Positions 5,413-15,046 of a DNA stretch of 41,392 nucleotides are shown piece after piece (within the stretch, counting starts at the first letter, position 1; the number at the start of each line of letters is the position of its first letter). The stretch lies in the NCBI RefSeq assembly GCF_946893725.1, contig NZ_CAMPPE010000007.1:1-41392 (forward strand), written 5' to 3'. The DNA comes from Anaerococcus sp. Marseille-Q5996 (GTDB taxonomy: Bacteria; Bacillota; Clostridia; Tissierellales; Peptoniphilaceae). The translations under genes were made by a program, and so were the position numbers. The notes under the pieces are model-generated. The model searched no databases. It was not told the DNA's origin and worked only from the letters and a program-made list of their open reading frames with translations.

Positions 5413-7261
5413 AAGCACCCCCAATCGCACTTATATAGGATAAAGCCGCTGCACTACCTCTTTCTATGGTTACTCTTATGTTTACACCCACTCTATCAGA
5501 TTTATGATTTTTGTTTTGGAAATTATATGCTTTTCCCGCTTGGGTTACACTTGTTGCATCCTCCCATGTAGGATTTTCATCAAAAGAATTATTGCATACT
5601 TCATACTTAACTCCAGCACCCTTTGCCACATATATCCCAGCCTGAGTAACATTTACACGTGTAGCTGGTTCATCAGTTTCAACCCCATTGTGTGCTAGTT
5701 GCATTATAAGTCTAGGAACAACCCTATTAAAAGTTATAGTCCTAGTAGAAGAAAAGCCTTTGTCATCTTCTACCACAATACGTATTTTATGCTTACCACG
5801 ACCTAGTTTTAGCATATCGTAGCCATCAATCTTAAGCGTTTGGTTAGTTCCCTCAGTTAAGGCAAATCTATCTTTTATTATCCTGTCATCAAGAAAGATT
5901 ATTGCAGTCATCTTATCTTTTTCAGGATCAGTAGCCGACCAAGAGTATTTAAGGTCATTTGTCACTTCTCCCAAATCCTTGTCCTTATCAGATATGATTG
6001 GCGGCATATTGTTACGAATAAAGGTAACTCTTCTAAAAGCAGTGGCAGTCCCGTCAGTAGCCTCTATCTCAATAGTATTTGAAGCATTAAGTTCAAACTT
6101 TCTGATTTGCTCATCTGTTATAGTTATCCTATACTCACTGCCCAAAGTAGCGTTGTTAAGCACACGGATTACTTCGCCATTGACTTTTTCAATTATATCT
6201 ACCTTGTCGATCTCATTATCAGCCACAGTATAGCTATAAGTAAAGGCAGTGTTTTTTGCCCCTAGGTTTTTATCATCTCCAGAAATCACAGGTGCGGAGT
6301 TAACCTTGTTAAAGGTAAAAGTCCTTATAGTACTAGCATTGTTTTTATCAGTAGCCTTAATCTCGATATTATGACGACCAAGGTCATATTCCTTGATACT
6401 AACCGCAAAGTATCTTCTAACCCCTAAAGTTGTCTTGTCATTGCTTTGCTTAATTGCCCCATCTACCTTTATCTCAAGCGATACATCGTCACCCTCAGCA
6501 TCTTGAATTATATAGTCCACTTGAAAGTCTTGAAACTTAGCACCCAAGTCCCTATCAGACCCAGATATAGTTGGAGCAGTATTGGTCTTAGTAAAAGAGT
6601 AAGTTCTACTAGCAGACGCATTAGAACTATCAGTAGCAGTTACCGTTATAGTATGTTCACCCAATCCATAATCAGCCAGTCTTATAGGTACACTGTGGTT
6701 TTGATTTAAAGCCATAGCCATTGGATATTGGATGACTTTGCCATCAACCATAATCTCTACTTTTACTTCATCATTATCTTCATCCATCAAGTTGTATGAT
6801 ATAGCAAAGTCATTGTTAACATTGCCAAGGGCTGTGCTAGACCCGCCGATTATAGGGGCACGATTGGCATATCTATCCCACTCATACCAATAACCACCCT
6901 GATGACCATTTTTCGGATAAGTCCCTTCTTCAGCAACTACATCTTCTATATATCCACCGATAGAGTAAGTTGTTGGCACTAGAACTGCACGGATCATATA
7001 CATATCTGCCCCATAGGAAACATCGCCACTAGAAACTTTTAACATGTATCTTACGGTACTACCATCATCAGATATTTCATAACTTCTCTTGCCTAAACTA
7101 GTTTCTCCGATTCCAGTAAACTTACCTGTTTGATGGTTAAAAGTATAGTCTCCATAAGACCCTGAGAAACTTTTGCCGATATTATAGTACTTGGTTTCTT
7201 TAGGTACATACCTAGGCTTGCTTGCTATTGCCTGATACTTCTTATAAACAACCTTAGCCAT
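5405..7261 (-). CDS. Tail fibre / receptor-binding protein with four Ig-like repeats
   Basis: 618 residues. After a unique N-terminal region (1-130), four tandem beta-sandwich-like repeats begin at residues about 133, 227, 321 and 417. Each opens with N-x-A-P (or NNMPP) and I-I/S-G/D, and closes with a strand like SRTYSFTKTN or IRTFTFNKVN. The unit is 94-96 residues and looks like bacterial Ig-like or cadherin-like domains. A different C-terminal domain (about 515-618) may contact the receptor. Such repeats commonly bind surface glycans. Confidence 0.7.
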   Translation of the reverse strand: MAKVVYKKYQAIASKPRYVPKETKYYNIGKSFSGSYGDYTFNHQTGKFTGIGETSLGKRSYEISDDGSTVRYMLKVSSGDVSYGADMYMIRAVLVPTTYSIGGYIEDVVAEEGTYPKNGHQGGYWYEWDRYANRAPIIGGSSTALGNVNNDFAISYNLMDEDNDEVKVEIMVDGKVIQYPMAMALNQNHSVPIRLADYGLGEHTITVTATDSSNASASRTYSFTKTNTAPTISGSDRDLGAKFQDFQVDYIIQDAEGDDVSLEIKVDGAIKQSNDKTTLGVRRYFAVSIKEYDLGRHNIEIKATDKNNASTIRTFTFNKVNSAPVISGDDKNLGAKNTAFTYSYTVADNEIDKVDIIEKVNGEVIRVLNNATLGSEYRITITDEQIRKFELNASNTIEIEATDGTATAFRRVTFIRNNMPPIISDKDKDLGEVTNDLKYSWSATDPEKDKMTAIIFLDDRIIKDRFALTEGTNQTLKIDGYDMLKLGRGKHKIRIVVEDDKGFSSTRTITFNRVVPRLIMQLAHNGVETDEPATRVNVTQAGIYVAKGAGVKYEVCNNSFDENPTWEDATSVTQAGKAYNFQNKNHKSDRVGVNIRVTIERGSAAALSYISAIGGAYD

Positions 7262-7264
7262 AGT

Positions 7265-7732
7265 CTACACCACCCCTCTTCCATTCACTTCATCATAGAT
7301 ACCTTCAATCATTTCTAAATCCTCGCCCAGTATCTTAGCCGAAGCTGTAAAAGCGTTGTAAGGCATATTGTTATTGTTTTGACCTATCAAGGTAGCCACT
7401 TGTACCACAATGTCTCTTATTATATCATCATGTCTATTAATTCGTGAGGCATTAACCAAGTCATTCCACTCCATTTGCCCCAGATTTTCAGCATTTACAG
7501 GAGTACCCTCTTGAACAACCACCCCATCAAAACGTATATGTTGGTATAAGGGATTGCCCTCATTGTCTTTCCCAACATCCTTTTCAGCCCTCACATCAGC
7601 AAACTCAGCCAGATGGTCTTTCCACCCAACCAACGATATATTCTGCGAAGCAAAATACTCAATAATTTCTTCACTAGAATAACCACTCTCAAGCAACTGA
7701 TAATACTCAGCTAAAGAAAAACCATTAGCCAT
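7265..7732 (-). CDS. Baseplate-proximal fibre connector, hypothetical
   Basis: 155 residues. The segment VVQEGTPVNAENLGQMEWND is a motif frequent in Firmicutes phage fibre/baseplate-adapter proteins, where it precedes a helical end. The first 40 residues (SLAEYYQLLESGYSSEEIIEY) are helical. It lies between the XkdU-like region and the long fibre gene, the usual place for the protein that joins fibre to baseplate. Function inferred from motif and place. Confidence 0.6.
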   Translation of the reverse strand: MANGFSLAEYYQLLESGYSSEEIIEYFASQNISLVGWKDHLAEFADVRAEKDVGKDNEGNPLYQHIRFDGVVVQEGTPVNAENLGQMEWNDLVNASRINRHDDIIRDIVVQVATLIGQNNNNMPYNAFTASAKILGEDLEMIEGIYDEVNGRGVV

Positions 7733-8069
7733 TTAAAGCTCCTTTCAACTCAAAGATATTTATAGGATCAAGTATTTCTTCTTCAACAATTTTTATCCAA
7801 AAGGTACTTATAATTCCATGGTCTATAGTTTTTACTTTTCCCTTAGGTTTTGATATAAGCACATTGCCCTTATTATCCAGCAGTCTTATATCAGTTATAG
7901 TTCCAGCACCCTTTGTCGTATTTACTAACACCTTTAAAGTATCTTTATCTAAATTCTTTCTTATGATTTGCACCTCTTCAGGTTCTTTTCCCTCAAAAAC
8001 AACTACAGCAGTTTTGATTTCATCCTTTATAAATTGGCAAACATTTTTCATTAGATATTCACTTAGCAC
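7725..8069 (-). CDS. Hypothetical tail protein
   Basis: 114 residues, no recognised family. Short beta-rich stretches (TDIRLLDNKGNVLISK, FWIKIVEEEILDPINIF) suggest a small beta domain as seen in phage fibre accessory proteins. It abuts the XkdU-like gene (8070) and overlaps the next gene by 8 bases, so it belongs to the baseplate/fibre block. Confidence 0.55.
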   Translation of the reverse strand: MLSEYLMKNVCQFIKDEIKTAVVVFEGKEPEEVQIIRKNLDKDTLKVLVNTTKGAGTITDIRLLDNKGNVLISKPKGKVKTIDHGIISTFWIKIVEEEILDPINIFELKGALNG

Positions 8070-8813
8070 CTAAACATCACCTCCAAAGTTTGTTATGTTT
8101 TCTAGACCAAAGTTTTGTACATAGATATACTCTGTATCTTCATAGTCACGCAGTTCTCCAGATCTATGACCATCTCCAGCATTTCCATAATAGTGATTTG
8201 CATCATAATTTCCTGTTTTTGCACTTACACCGACATAGTAAGGTTCAGCAACAGTGTATGGATAAGGTATATCTCCACATGGATGTTCACCACATAACCA
8301 CACTAAAAAAGAGCTATCTCCACTACGTGTTTGTAGCTTCATAACTCTTGCAAAATTCATATTCAAGTCTATCCATAAGTGTGCTGGAGTAACCTCTCTT
8401 AAAGCTTTAAGCATTTGGTCCATATCGAGGTCTCCATTTACAAAAAGTTCTAGTAGAAAGCTATAGTCCTTGTATCTTTCTTGATAAGTAGTAGGAAAAC
8501 CAAAAGCAAAACATATCTCAAGGATAACTTCTTCAGTGGTAGTCCTTTTCCCTCTCATTTTAAGCAGTATTGCATTTATACGTTCTTTAACACTTCCTGC
8601 TGATTCTAAACCATAATCACGTTCAAGCCTTGATAAAAAGAAATCGGGATTTGAAGTCTTATCTATCTGTGATACATAAAGCCCATAAGTAAAATCCCAA
8701 ATTAATTGTTCTATACGTTCAAACTCTTGGTCTTCAGCATAGAAAAGGTCATCCATATCAGATATACGACCTATAAATTTAGGAAGTCTTTTCTTAAATC
8801 TATCCCCTCTCAT
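8070..8813 (-). CDS. XkdU-like baseplate/tail protein (DUF2313, P2 gpI-like)
   Basis: 247 residues, directly after the baseplate J gene as xkdU follows xkdT in PBSX. The N-terminal 170 residues match the P2 gpI/DUF2313 pattern: a start like RLPKFIGRISDMDDLFYAED, a helical middle, and LREVTPAHLWIDLNMNF near 140-155. An extra Gly/Tyr/Asp-rich C-terminus (170-247) is probably the fibre-attachment part. It is a peripheral component of a myovirus baseplate wedge. It overlaps the upstream gene by 4 bases. Confidence 0.78.
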   Translation of the reverse strand: MRGDRFKKRLPKFIGRISDMDDLFYAEDQEFERIEQLIWDFTYGLYVSQIDKTSNPDFFLSRLERDYGLESAGSVKERINAILLKMRGKRTTTEEVILEICFAFGFPTTYQERYKDYSFLLELFVNGDLDMDQMLKALREVTPAHLWIDLNMNFARVMKLQTRSGDSSFLVWLCGEHPCGDIPYPYTVAEPYYVGVSAKTGNYDANHYYGNAGDGHRSGELRDYEDTEYIYVQNFGLENITNFGGDV

Positions 8814-9907
8814 GATAGGCTCACACTTTCAACAAAGGGTATTTCTTCTTTTTCAAAACCCACACTATCATTAACCCCATTTACAGTAAGTTCAATTATA
8901 TCCTGTACACCTTCTATAGAGTACAAAAGGTCAATAACTTTTGCTACTGTCAATCTATTAGCTTTATAAGATATAGATTGGTCGATATAGTTTTGTAAAT
9001 TCTCTTTTAGCTTGTCTTCTAGATCTTCACGTCTCATTTTTGATGCAGGTTCAAGTACAACTTTCCCTTTAACCTCTATACCTACTGTTTTGGCAGTAGA
9101 CACAGTAAGCAAAGCCCCTATTGGTGCAAGACTTTCACCAAGCCTATCACCGTCATTATCTATATGGTGCTTGACTTTTTTGATTAAGTCTTCATTAGCT
9201 ACTCTTTGATTGGAGTCTAATATTGAGACTTTGACAGTACCAGGACCATCCCATATTGGGAAGACCCTCACACGGCCTACACCTTCAACCTCCATAGCCC
9301 AGTGCATATAGTGATATTGGTTGCCTGATGTGCCAGGATACCTCATTCTTAAAAGTGTACGTTCTCTTAAAGACTCATCATCTTCAAGTTCAGTACCACC
9401 ATTTATTGACTTTTCATTGTGTACTCTTTTAAGTCCAACAACTCCACTATCATATTTGTATATAGACCCAGCAGGTATATTTGATTCTTTACCAGCTTTT
9501 TCAGCTTCAATAGGAATAATAACTTTTCCATCTTTTCCGATATATCCTATCTCTCTGGTTAGATAAGTATAAGAGTCAGAGTGTATCCTAAAGCCAGCAG
9601 GGATCATTACTCCAGGAGTCCCTTCAAAAGTAGCAAAACCACTTGCTTTTGTAGGCTCTTTTCTAAATACACCTACTTCTTGGGCTTTCTTATCAAGATA
9701 TTCACCAGTAGCTGTTTCTGCATAGTGTTGGTCTTGCAAAAAGTCTATATAGTCATAATATTTTAATATTTCCTTTGCCACAGCTTGGATATTATCCGCA
9801 GCAAAAGAACCCTCAACCTTATTGGGAGGGTTCTTCAAATCCGCCTTCATCCTTGAAACAATTGTCTCAAAGGTTAAGGCCTGTATCATTCGATTGTAAC
9901 TAAGCAT
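8810..9907 (-). CDS. Baseplate J-like protein (XkdT homologue)
   Basis: 365 residues, the usual size. The baseplate J signatures are present: TGEYLDKKAQEVGVFRKEPT near 67-86, then IPAGFRIHSDSYTYLTRE and GKESNIPAGSI in the middle, and ELEDDESLRERTLLRMRYPG near 174-193. The gene forms the wedge ring of a contractile-tail baseplate. The ATG at 9907 is preceded by GAGGG. It lies in an unbroken xkdQ-R-S-T-U-like order. Confidence 0.9.
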   Translation of the reverse strand: MLSYNRMIQALTFETIVSRMKADLKNPPNKVEGSFAADNIQAVAKEILKYYDYIDFLQDQHYAETATGEYLDKKAQEVGVFRKEPTKASGFATFEGTPGVMIPAGFRIHSDSYTYLTREIGYIGKDGKVIIPIEAEKAGKESNIPAGSIYKYDSGVVGLKRVHNEKSINGGTELEDDESLRERTLLRMRYPGTSGNQYHYMHWAMEVEGVGRVRVFPIWDGPGTVKVSILDSNQRVANEDLIKKVKHHIDNDGDRLGESLAPIGALLTVSTAKTVGIEVKGKVVLEPASKMRREDLEDKLKENLQNYIDQSISYKANRLTVAKVIDLLYSIEGVQDIIELTVNGVNDSVGFEKEEIPFVESVSLS

Positions 9908-10338
9908 TCAACCCTCGCAATCTTATCAGTAAAGACTGTTGTATAATAAACATCAACATAAAGTCCACTCTTAACAGTCTTTAAAACCATCTTATTAATA
10001 GACACCATAAAAGGATGCACCATAATAGCTTCCGTAATATACCTTTTGACTTCAGCTTCTTTTAGCTTGTTAGATATAACCTCACCGATTAAAGTGTATA
10101 CTTCAGTGCCAAACTTATTAGTATAAGCAGAATATCTAAACCTATCTGTAAGCATGCACTTGTATATCCATATCTTCATAGCCTCATTGCCATAAACATA
10201 ATAATGTTCGCCGTTTTTAGTCAGAAGTTCATTATTTTCAAAGTCATAAGCATACTCACAAAATCCTTCACGCTCAAGTATTTCTTCTTTAACTGGCAAT
10301 ACCTCTACAGCATCCATAACAGCAGGATAAATAGCCAT
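9886..10338 (-). CDS. XkdS-like baseplate protein (DUF2634)
   Basis: 150 residues from the ATG at 10338, which has AGGTGG five bases upstream; a GTG nine bases earlier (10347) is possible. The stretch YGNEAMKIWIYKCMLTDRFRY followed by FGTEVYTLIGE is characteristic of the DUF2634/XkdS family, related to the gp25-like baseplate wedge proteins of myoviruses. It overlaps the baseplate J gene by 22 bases. Confidence 0.82.
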   Translation of the reverse strand: MAIYPAVMDAVEVLPVKEEILEREGFCEYAYDFENNELLTKNGEHYYVYGNEAMKIWIYKCMLTDRFRYSAYTNKFGTEVYTLIGEVISNKLKEAEVKRYITEAIMVHPFMVSINKMVLKTVKSGLYVDVYYTTVFTDKIARVECLVTIE

Positions 10339-10347
10339 AACTACCAC

Positions 10348-10836
10348 CTACCATTCTTTAGGCGGTCTATTTCGCCTATCTTTTTTATCTTCTTTTACAC
10401 CATTTCCTCTATCTCTGTGAGTAGGGGTATGAATTTCACTCTCTTCGCCTATCTTTACCAAACGGCCATGGACAACAAAACTATCTCCACGATCTGTAAC
10501 ATCAATCAAATCCCCTTCCAGAAATCTTCTTTCATACATATCAGGCTCTAGCTCAAGGTCACCTATATCTATATAAGTTTCCCCCTTACCCTTACCTATA
10601 TTTGTAGTCACACCCTGTGGATTGTTATCCTTTGTCTTTACATAAGTTTCAACATCAATTTTTTCAAAATGACGTATTCTATCAACTGCAGGTAGATATA
10701 TTGTAAAAAACTCAGAAGAGTATTCTTGCCCATTTATAGAAAACTTAAAGTGAGGATCTAGACCGGTAACAATTCCAATTTCACTAGAGTCTTTTTTATT
10801 CTCAATTTCTTTCATATTTCTTGCAATTCTTTCCAC
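10348..10836 (-). CDS. XkdR-like baseplate protein (DUF2577)
   Basis: 162 residues from a GTG start that overlaps the upstream stop by one base. A core such as EIGIVTGLDPHFKFSINGQEY and a beta-rich barrel-like middle (LEGDLIDVTDRGDSFVVHGR) fit DUF2577, the XkdR family found between XkdQ and XkdS. It ends with a basic disordered tail (DKKDRRNRPPKEW). It is probably a hub/spike-associated protein of the baseplate. Confidence 0.72.
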   Translation of the reverse strand: MERIARNMKEIENKKDSSEIGIVTGLDPHFKFSINGQEYSSEFFTIYLPAVDRIRHFEKIDVETYVKTKDNNPQGVTTNIGKGKGETYIDIGDLELEPDMYERRFLEGDLIDVTDRGDSFVVHGRLVKIGEESEIHTPTHRDRGNGVKEDKKDRRNRPPKEW

Positions 10837-11846
10837 TAATTAGCCTCACTTCCTTTCTTTTCATCCATTTCATATTCAGTTGACAGCTTTAGATTACAAG
10901 TATGGACAGCATCATCAAGATTATGGTCATCTGATAAGATATAAAATTTTCCACTTACAATACTAGATTTTAAATATATAGATTTACCAGTAACCATATC
11001 CCAGCTACCTATACATTCAACATCAACTTCTTTTTTAACATCTTGCATTATTCCTTCAATATCTGAAGGTTTGCCCTTAACTATCTTTTGCATAGTACCA
11101 TAATTAGCTTGACTTTTAGGATTAGATTTCTTTCCTTTTTTCTTATCCTTATTTTCATCTTCTATTGCCTTAACTTCATTGACTACATAATCAAGGGTTT
11201 CAGTATATGATGTATTTAATAGTTTACCAACAAGAGGTTCATCAAGTTCTTCTATAACTACATCCACTTCCTGATTATCTTCATACACATTTATTTTGTC
11301 ATTTGTACAAACTAACTTAAACTTTTTACCACTTTTTTCTGACTCTTTTGTGTATGCAGCCATTATCGCATCATATCCATTTAAACCACGTAAATTAAAG
11401 TCATCTGAGCTTCCACTTGCAAGCTCTCCAGCAGATAGACCAAGTTCAGATATAACAGTTTGGGCAACAGCATCTGGAGTCTTTTGTGTATGGACTTGAG
11501 TTTCAGGCTCATTGTTGTTTAGATAAATCGACTTATCATAACAAGTAATATCAATAGCTACATCATTATCAGCTACCTTTTTAGTCCATACCACACCTTT
11601 AAAGAATTCAGTGCTAGACCCGCTTTCTTCATCTATTTCAGTCATCGTGATAGCATCGCCCAGCTTTATATTCACTTCTGGCAGAGTTTCATCAAAATCA
11701 CCACGAAGCAATTTAAAGGTCAAAGTCCTGCTACATTCCTTACTTGCACCCTTTACCTGTATATCAGAAACCAAATCAGATATATCAGCAAATTCAGTTT
11801 CTCCAGTGCTAGCATTCATTGAAGCTCCAGTTACTTTTATCTTCAT
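10836..11846 (-). CDS. XkdQ-like baseplate hub protein (late control D-like)
   Basis: 336 residues. It begins with a beta-barrel-like segment (LVSDIQVKGASKECSRTLTF) and continues with DITCYDKSIYLNNNEPETQV and KTPDAVAQTVISELGL, the arrangement of XkdQ / gpD-type hub proteins that form the trimeric base of the tail spike. A Lys-rich insertion (EDENKDKKKGKKSNPKSQAN) lies near 230-250. It follows the LysM protein, exactly as xkdQ follows xkdP. Confidence 0.8.
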   Translation of the reverse strand: MKIKVTGASMNASTGETEFADISDLVSDIQVKGASKECSRTLTFKLLRGDFDETLPEVNIKLGDAITMTEIDEESGSSTEFFKGVVWTKKVADNDVAIDITCYDKSIYLNNNEPETQVHTQKTPDAVAQTVISELGLSAGELASGSSDDFNLRGLNGYDAIMAAYTKESEKSGKKFKLVCTNDKINVYEDNQEVDVVIEELDEPLVGKLLNTSYTETLDYVVNEVKAIEDENKDKKKGKKSNPKSQANYGTMQKIVKGKPSDIEGIMQDVKKEVDVECIGSWDMVTGKSIYLKSSIVSGKFYILSDDHNLDDAVHTCNLKLSTEYEMDEKKGSEAN

Positions 11847-12505
11847 TACTTAGCCCCCTTTGGAGGAATTGTAAGAGTTTTACCTATCTGCAAGGCTCTA
11901 GGATTTGTCACTCCATTAGCCTTGGCAATTTCTTTCCAACGACTGCCATCTCCATAATGCTTATCTGCCAAATCCCACAGAGTATCCCCAGCTTTCACGG
12001 TATGTTTTAAGCTTTCTTTATTATCTTCTCTTTCATCTGGCCTATCCTTTAAACCACTTGTATTATCAGCTTTTTTAGATCTTTCTACATTTAGATAAGA
12101 ATACTCTCTAAGTGATAGGGTAAATACAACATCTCCCGACCCATCTCCACTTTCTTTTCCATAAGTAAAGTCTTCTATAGCCATAGCCAGATTAATATCA
12201 GTATCCACAATTACAACCCTTATAGGTTTGTTAGATAGCTTCCATTTATTAATCATAGCTATACATACCTCAGGCTCTTGAAAAGTTTTAGAAAGCAAGA
12301 AAGGATATTGTCGGGCTGGAAAAGTAGAGTTTATAGTCATAGACCTTAACTTCTTTTTACCAATTGCAAGCACCTCTCCTTGATTGATAGTGTTAAAGGT
12401 ATAAGTATTATGTTCGTTTGATATGGAGTGCTCTTGCAAAGGCCAAGGCAGTTCTAAAACCTCAGCCCTATTATTAAAACTTAATATTAATTGCTGCATA
12501 CTCAT
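11846..12505 (-). CDS. XkdP-like LysM tail protein
   Basis: 219 residues. The C-terminal 50 residues are a clear LysM domain (HTVKAGDTLWDLADKHYGDG, then ITNPRALQIGKTLTIP-like with GVTNPRALQIGKTL). The N-terminal 150 residues form the tail-specific domain of XkdP/gpX-like proteins. In myoviruses this protein joins the tail tube or tape measure to the hub, and LysM may contact peptidoglycan. AGGAG lies 7 bases before the ATG, and the gene overlaps the tape measure gene by 4 bases. Confidence 0.85.
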   Translation of the reverse strand: MSMQQLILSFNNRAEVLELPWPLQEHSISNEHNTYTFNTINQGEVLAIGKKKLRSMTINSTFPARQYPFLLSKTFQEPEVCIAMINKWKLSNKPIRVVIVDTDINLAMAIEDFTYGKESGDGSGDVVFTLSLREYSYLNVERSKKADNTSGLKDRPDEREDNKESLKHTVKAGDTLWDLADKHYGDGSRWKEIAKANGVTNPRALQIGKTLTIPPKGAK

Positions 12506-14895
12506 ACAAGTACTCCTAATTTCTTAAAGTAAGCGTCCATAGTTTGAACTATCTTCTTTTCATCGTTAGTGTAGATATACATATTCACAGGAGCATGAAC
12601 TTGTGTTGTAGTGGTATTGTTAGAGTTTTTCTTGATATCATTCTTGATAATCTTCTCAGTCTTGCCAGCAGGATAAATCTTATCCCCACGGGCAAGCTGG
12701 ATCATCTCTTCACCACGTTCGTTTATTTGAGTCATACCACCGCCAAAGTAGGATGTACCAGTAGCGTTTTTACCTATACCAAGGAAACTCTTAACACTAC
12801 CTACAGCCCCACCGACAGCATCTCCGACCATGCCAGCTATTTTCCCTGGTAGTTCAAACAAAGCATTAGCAGCAGCACCTACAGCACCAACCAAGTCATT
12901 AAACTTACCAGTAGCCCACTCTACAGCACTTGCTATAGCGTGGAATACAGGTTCAGCCACAGTTAATACTGTATCAGCTATTATTTGAAAGGCTGGTACT
13001 ACATAAGTACCTATGAAGTCCGCAACAGTTTGGAATATAGGTAAAAGTACACCCATAACAGTTGATTCAACTTCAGCAATAGCTGGAATCAAGGTTCCAG
13101 ATACCCATGCTACAAGCTCACTTATAACTGGAATGATGTTTGCAGAAATCCATTCAACTACAGATTGAATAATCGGGGTAGCTGTAATGATTGCTTCAGC
13201 TAGCATTGTCAAACCTTGACCAACTAAATCAATTACCGTGGTAAATATATCCATATTGCCTTCAATACCATCTCCAAACAGATTAGATATACCTTCAACC
13301 AATGGCGCAAAAGCTTCTTTCAAGCCATCAAATACTGTTACAAACTTTTCTTTTAATGGATCAATAAATTCCCCAACTTTTTCAGAAACTTTACTAAATC
13401 CTTCCTTAAACTTATCCATAGCAGGCTTAAAAAACTCAGAAACTTTTCCAAATCCACTTTTAAGTTTTTCAAAACCATTTGTTGCAAAGTCTTTTATTGC
13501 ATCGCCAGCATTTTTTGCAATAGGTACAAAGCCATTAAGGGCATCGTTAACCTTTAAAAGCATTGGAGTCATAGCCCCAAAGATACCGCCTTCTTCACCT
13601 TCTTTACCACCTAAAAGTCCAGCCCCAATCTTACTTAGTGCAGAGCCAAAGTTCATCTTTGCAGCATTCCAGGTCTTATTCATCTCTTTGGCAGAATCTC
13701 CAGCCGCAGCAGTAGCCGCCTTGATTGCATCTTCAGCAGATATTTCACCCTTAGAGATCATATCCCTAGCAGTATTAGCATCCACACCCTTAAGTTCAGC
13801 AATCTTTGCCAACATAGGTAATCCCCTATCAGACAATTGCATAAGCTCATCACCTTGGAGCCTACCAGTAGTTTGGATTTTGTTAATCAAAGCTCCAATT
13901 TCGTTAAAGTCAGAACCAGTAGCCGCAGAAATATTGGCAATGTTTTTCAAATAAGGCTCGATGTTCTTTTGGTCCACCCCAGCTGCAATTGCAGATGAAG
14001 CAGTAGACATAGCATCACCAAATCCATAAGCAGTACCAGTAACAGCATTCATTGCCGAATCAGAAATAGCCTTGATTTGACTATCATTAAACTTTCTAGT
14101 CCCATCAGCATTAGTCTGTCCACGTAGCCTAGCCTTAGCAGATTGGATATTCTCAAGCCTAGTCATACCAGCGCCCAGTGTAGTGTCGACTCCAGACTTA
14201 AGCATTCCAATACCAGAAGTAATAGCAGAACTTATCAAATTCCCCTTAATAAATGAACCAAGCATCGAGCCGCCACCCATTTGAGGTGCCATCATAGGTG
14301 CAGATGATCTGCCAAACCAGTTTTTAGGATTCATTTTGGAAAACATATTTCCAATACCAGACTTCAAGTTTGCAAAACCTTTTTTGATAGGATTTTCCAT
14401 ATCAATTTTGATTTTGTGCTTTTGTCCAGTCATTTTTGTCAATTCTTTTGACAGACTTCTAGCTTCTTTTTTAGCTTTATGGAAACTAGAAATATCTGAA
14501 GTGAATTTTGTAAGTTTACCAAATCCTTTGTCTAGCTTATTATTAAATGCTCCACTTAAGGAATTGACGCCACTTTTCATTTTTGAGAATTGATTTTTAA
14601 TATGTTCAATTTTTCCAGTTTTAGCTGAAATTTCAAAGTTAAGTGGTTTTCCTGTTATCGATTTTAAATCATTATTAAGTTTATAAATCTTAGCTCTAGT
14701 TTCTTTAGAGCCTACTTCAGATATTTTTACTTTATGAGATCTGCTAAAAGCAGACTTTAAAGCACTGGTCATTTTACTTGCCACAGATTGACTCTTTTTC
14801 ATAGCCTCACTCATGGCATTTGTAGAACTTGCTATCTTCTCTGCTTTAGATGAATACTTATCATCAAGAACAACAGTACTTTTAATTACCGCCAA
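12502..14895 (-). CDS. Tail tape measure protein
   Basis: 797 residues from a TTG start at 14895. The tape-measure domain lies near 235-400 (TLGAGMTRLENIQSAKARLR, then GDELMQLSDRGLPMLAKIAE and ARDMISKGEISAEDAIKAAT). Hydrophobic helices at 530-690 (FTTVIDLVGQGLTMLAEAII; NIIPVISELVAWVSGTLIPA) may insert into the membrane during DNA entry. The C-terminus GGGMTQINERGEEMIQLARG is a frequent tape-measure ending. Its length sets the tail length; this is a fairly short tail. It is the XkdO equivalent. Confidence 0.92.
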   Translation of the reverse strand: MAVIKSTVVLDDKYSSKAEKIASSTNAMSEAMKKSQSVASKMTSALKSAFSRSHKVKISEVGSKETRAKIYKLNNDLKSITGKPLNFEISAKTGKIEHIKNQFSKMKSGVNSLSGAFNNKLDKGFGKLTKFTSDISSFHKAKKEARSLSKELTKMTGQKHKIKIDMENPIKKGFANLKSGIGNMFSKMNPKNWFGRSSAPMMAPQMGGGSMLGSFIKGNLISSAITSGIGMLKSGVDTTLGAGMTRLENIQSAKARLRGQTNADGTRKFNDSQIKAISDSAMNAVTGTAYGFGDAMSTASSAIAAGVDQKNIEPYLKNIANISAATGSDFNEIGALINKIQTTGRLQGDELMQLSDRGLPMLAKIAELKGVDANTARDMISKGEISAEDAIKAATAAAGDSAKEMNKTWNAAKMNFGSALSKIGAGLLGGKEGEEGGIFGAMTPMLLKVNDALNGFVPIAKNAGDAIKDFATNGFEKLKSGFGKVSEFFKPAMDKFKEGFSKVSEKVGEFIDPLKEKFVTVFDGLKEAFAPLVEGISNLFGDGIEGNMDIFTTVIDLVGQGLTMLAEAIITATPIIQSVVEWISANIIPVISELVAWVSGTLIPAIAEVESTVMGVLLPIFQTVADFIGTYVVPAFQIIADTVLTVAEPVFHAIASAVEWATGKFNDLVGAVGAAANALFELPGKIAGMVGDAVGGAVGSVKSFLGIGKNATGTSYFGGGMTQINERGEEMIQLARGDKIYPAGKTEKIIKNDIKKNSNNTTTTQVHAPVNMYIYTNDEKKIVQTMDAYFKKLGVLV

Positions 14896-15046
14896 TTAGA
14901 TTCACCTTCCTTTCATTTTCAGCATCGATAGTAGCCAAAACTAATAGCTTTTCATATTCATCCATAGAAAATATATAATCAAAGGTAAATCCCTTGCCCA
15001 GCATATAGGCAACAATCTGCATCTCTGCATCATTGCCTAATATTAG
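14882..15046 (-). CDS. -1 frameshift extension of the tail-assembly chaperone
   Basis: After the slip at 15046-15052, the -1 frame is open for 54 codons (LILGNDAEMQIVAYMLGKGF ... NERKVNLIGGN) and ends at 14882, overlapping the tape measure start by 14 bases. It would yield a 180-residue fusion with the 126-residue upstream protein, the equivalent of lambda gpGT or the long chaperone of other tailed phages. It has no plausible start of its own. No phage of this type is expected to lack the extension, which explains this otherwise empty 147-bp gap. Confidence 0.8.
   Translation of the reverse strand, partial: LILGNDAEMQIVAYMLGKGFTFDYIFSMDEYEKLLVLATIDAENERKVNLIGGN

Noticed and set aside
13238-13954. 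Long plus-strand open frame of 238 codons
   Set aside because: It is antisense to the tape measure gene and reflects its codon bias; no ribosome site and no recognisable domain.
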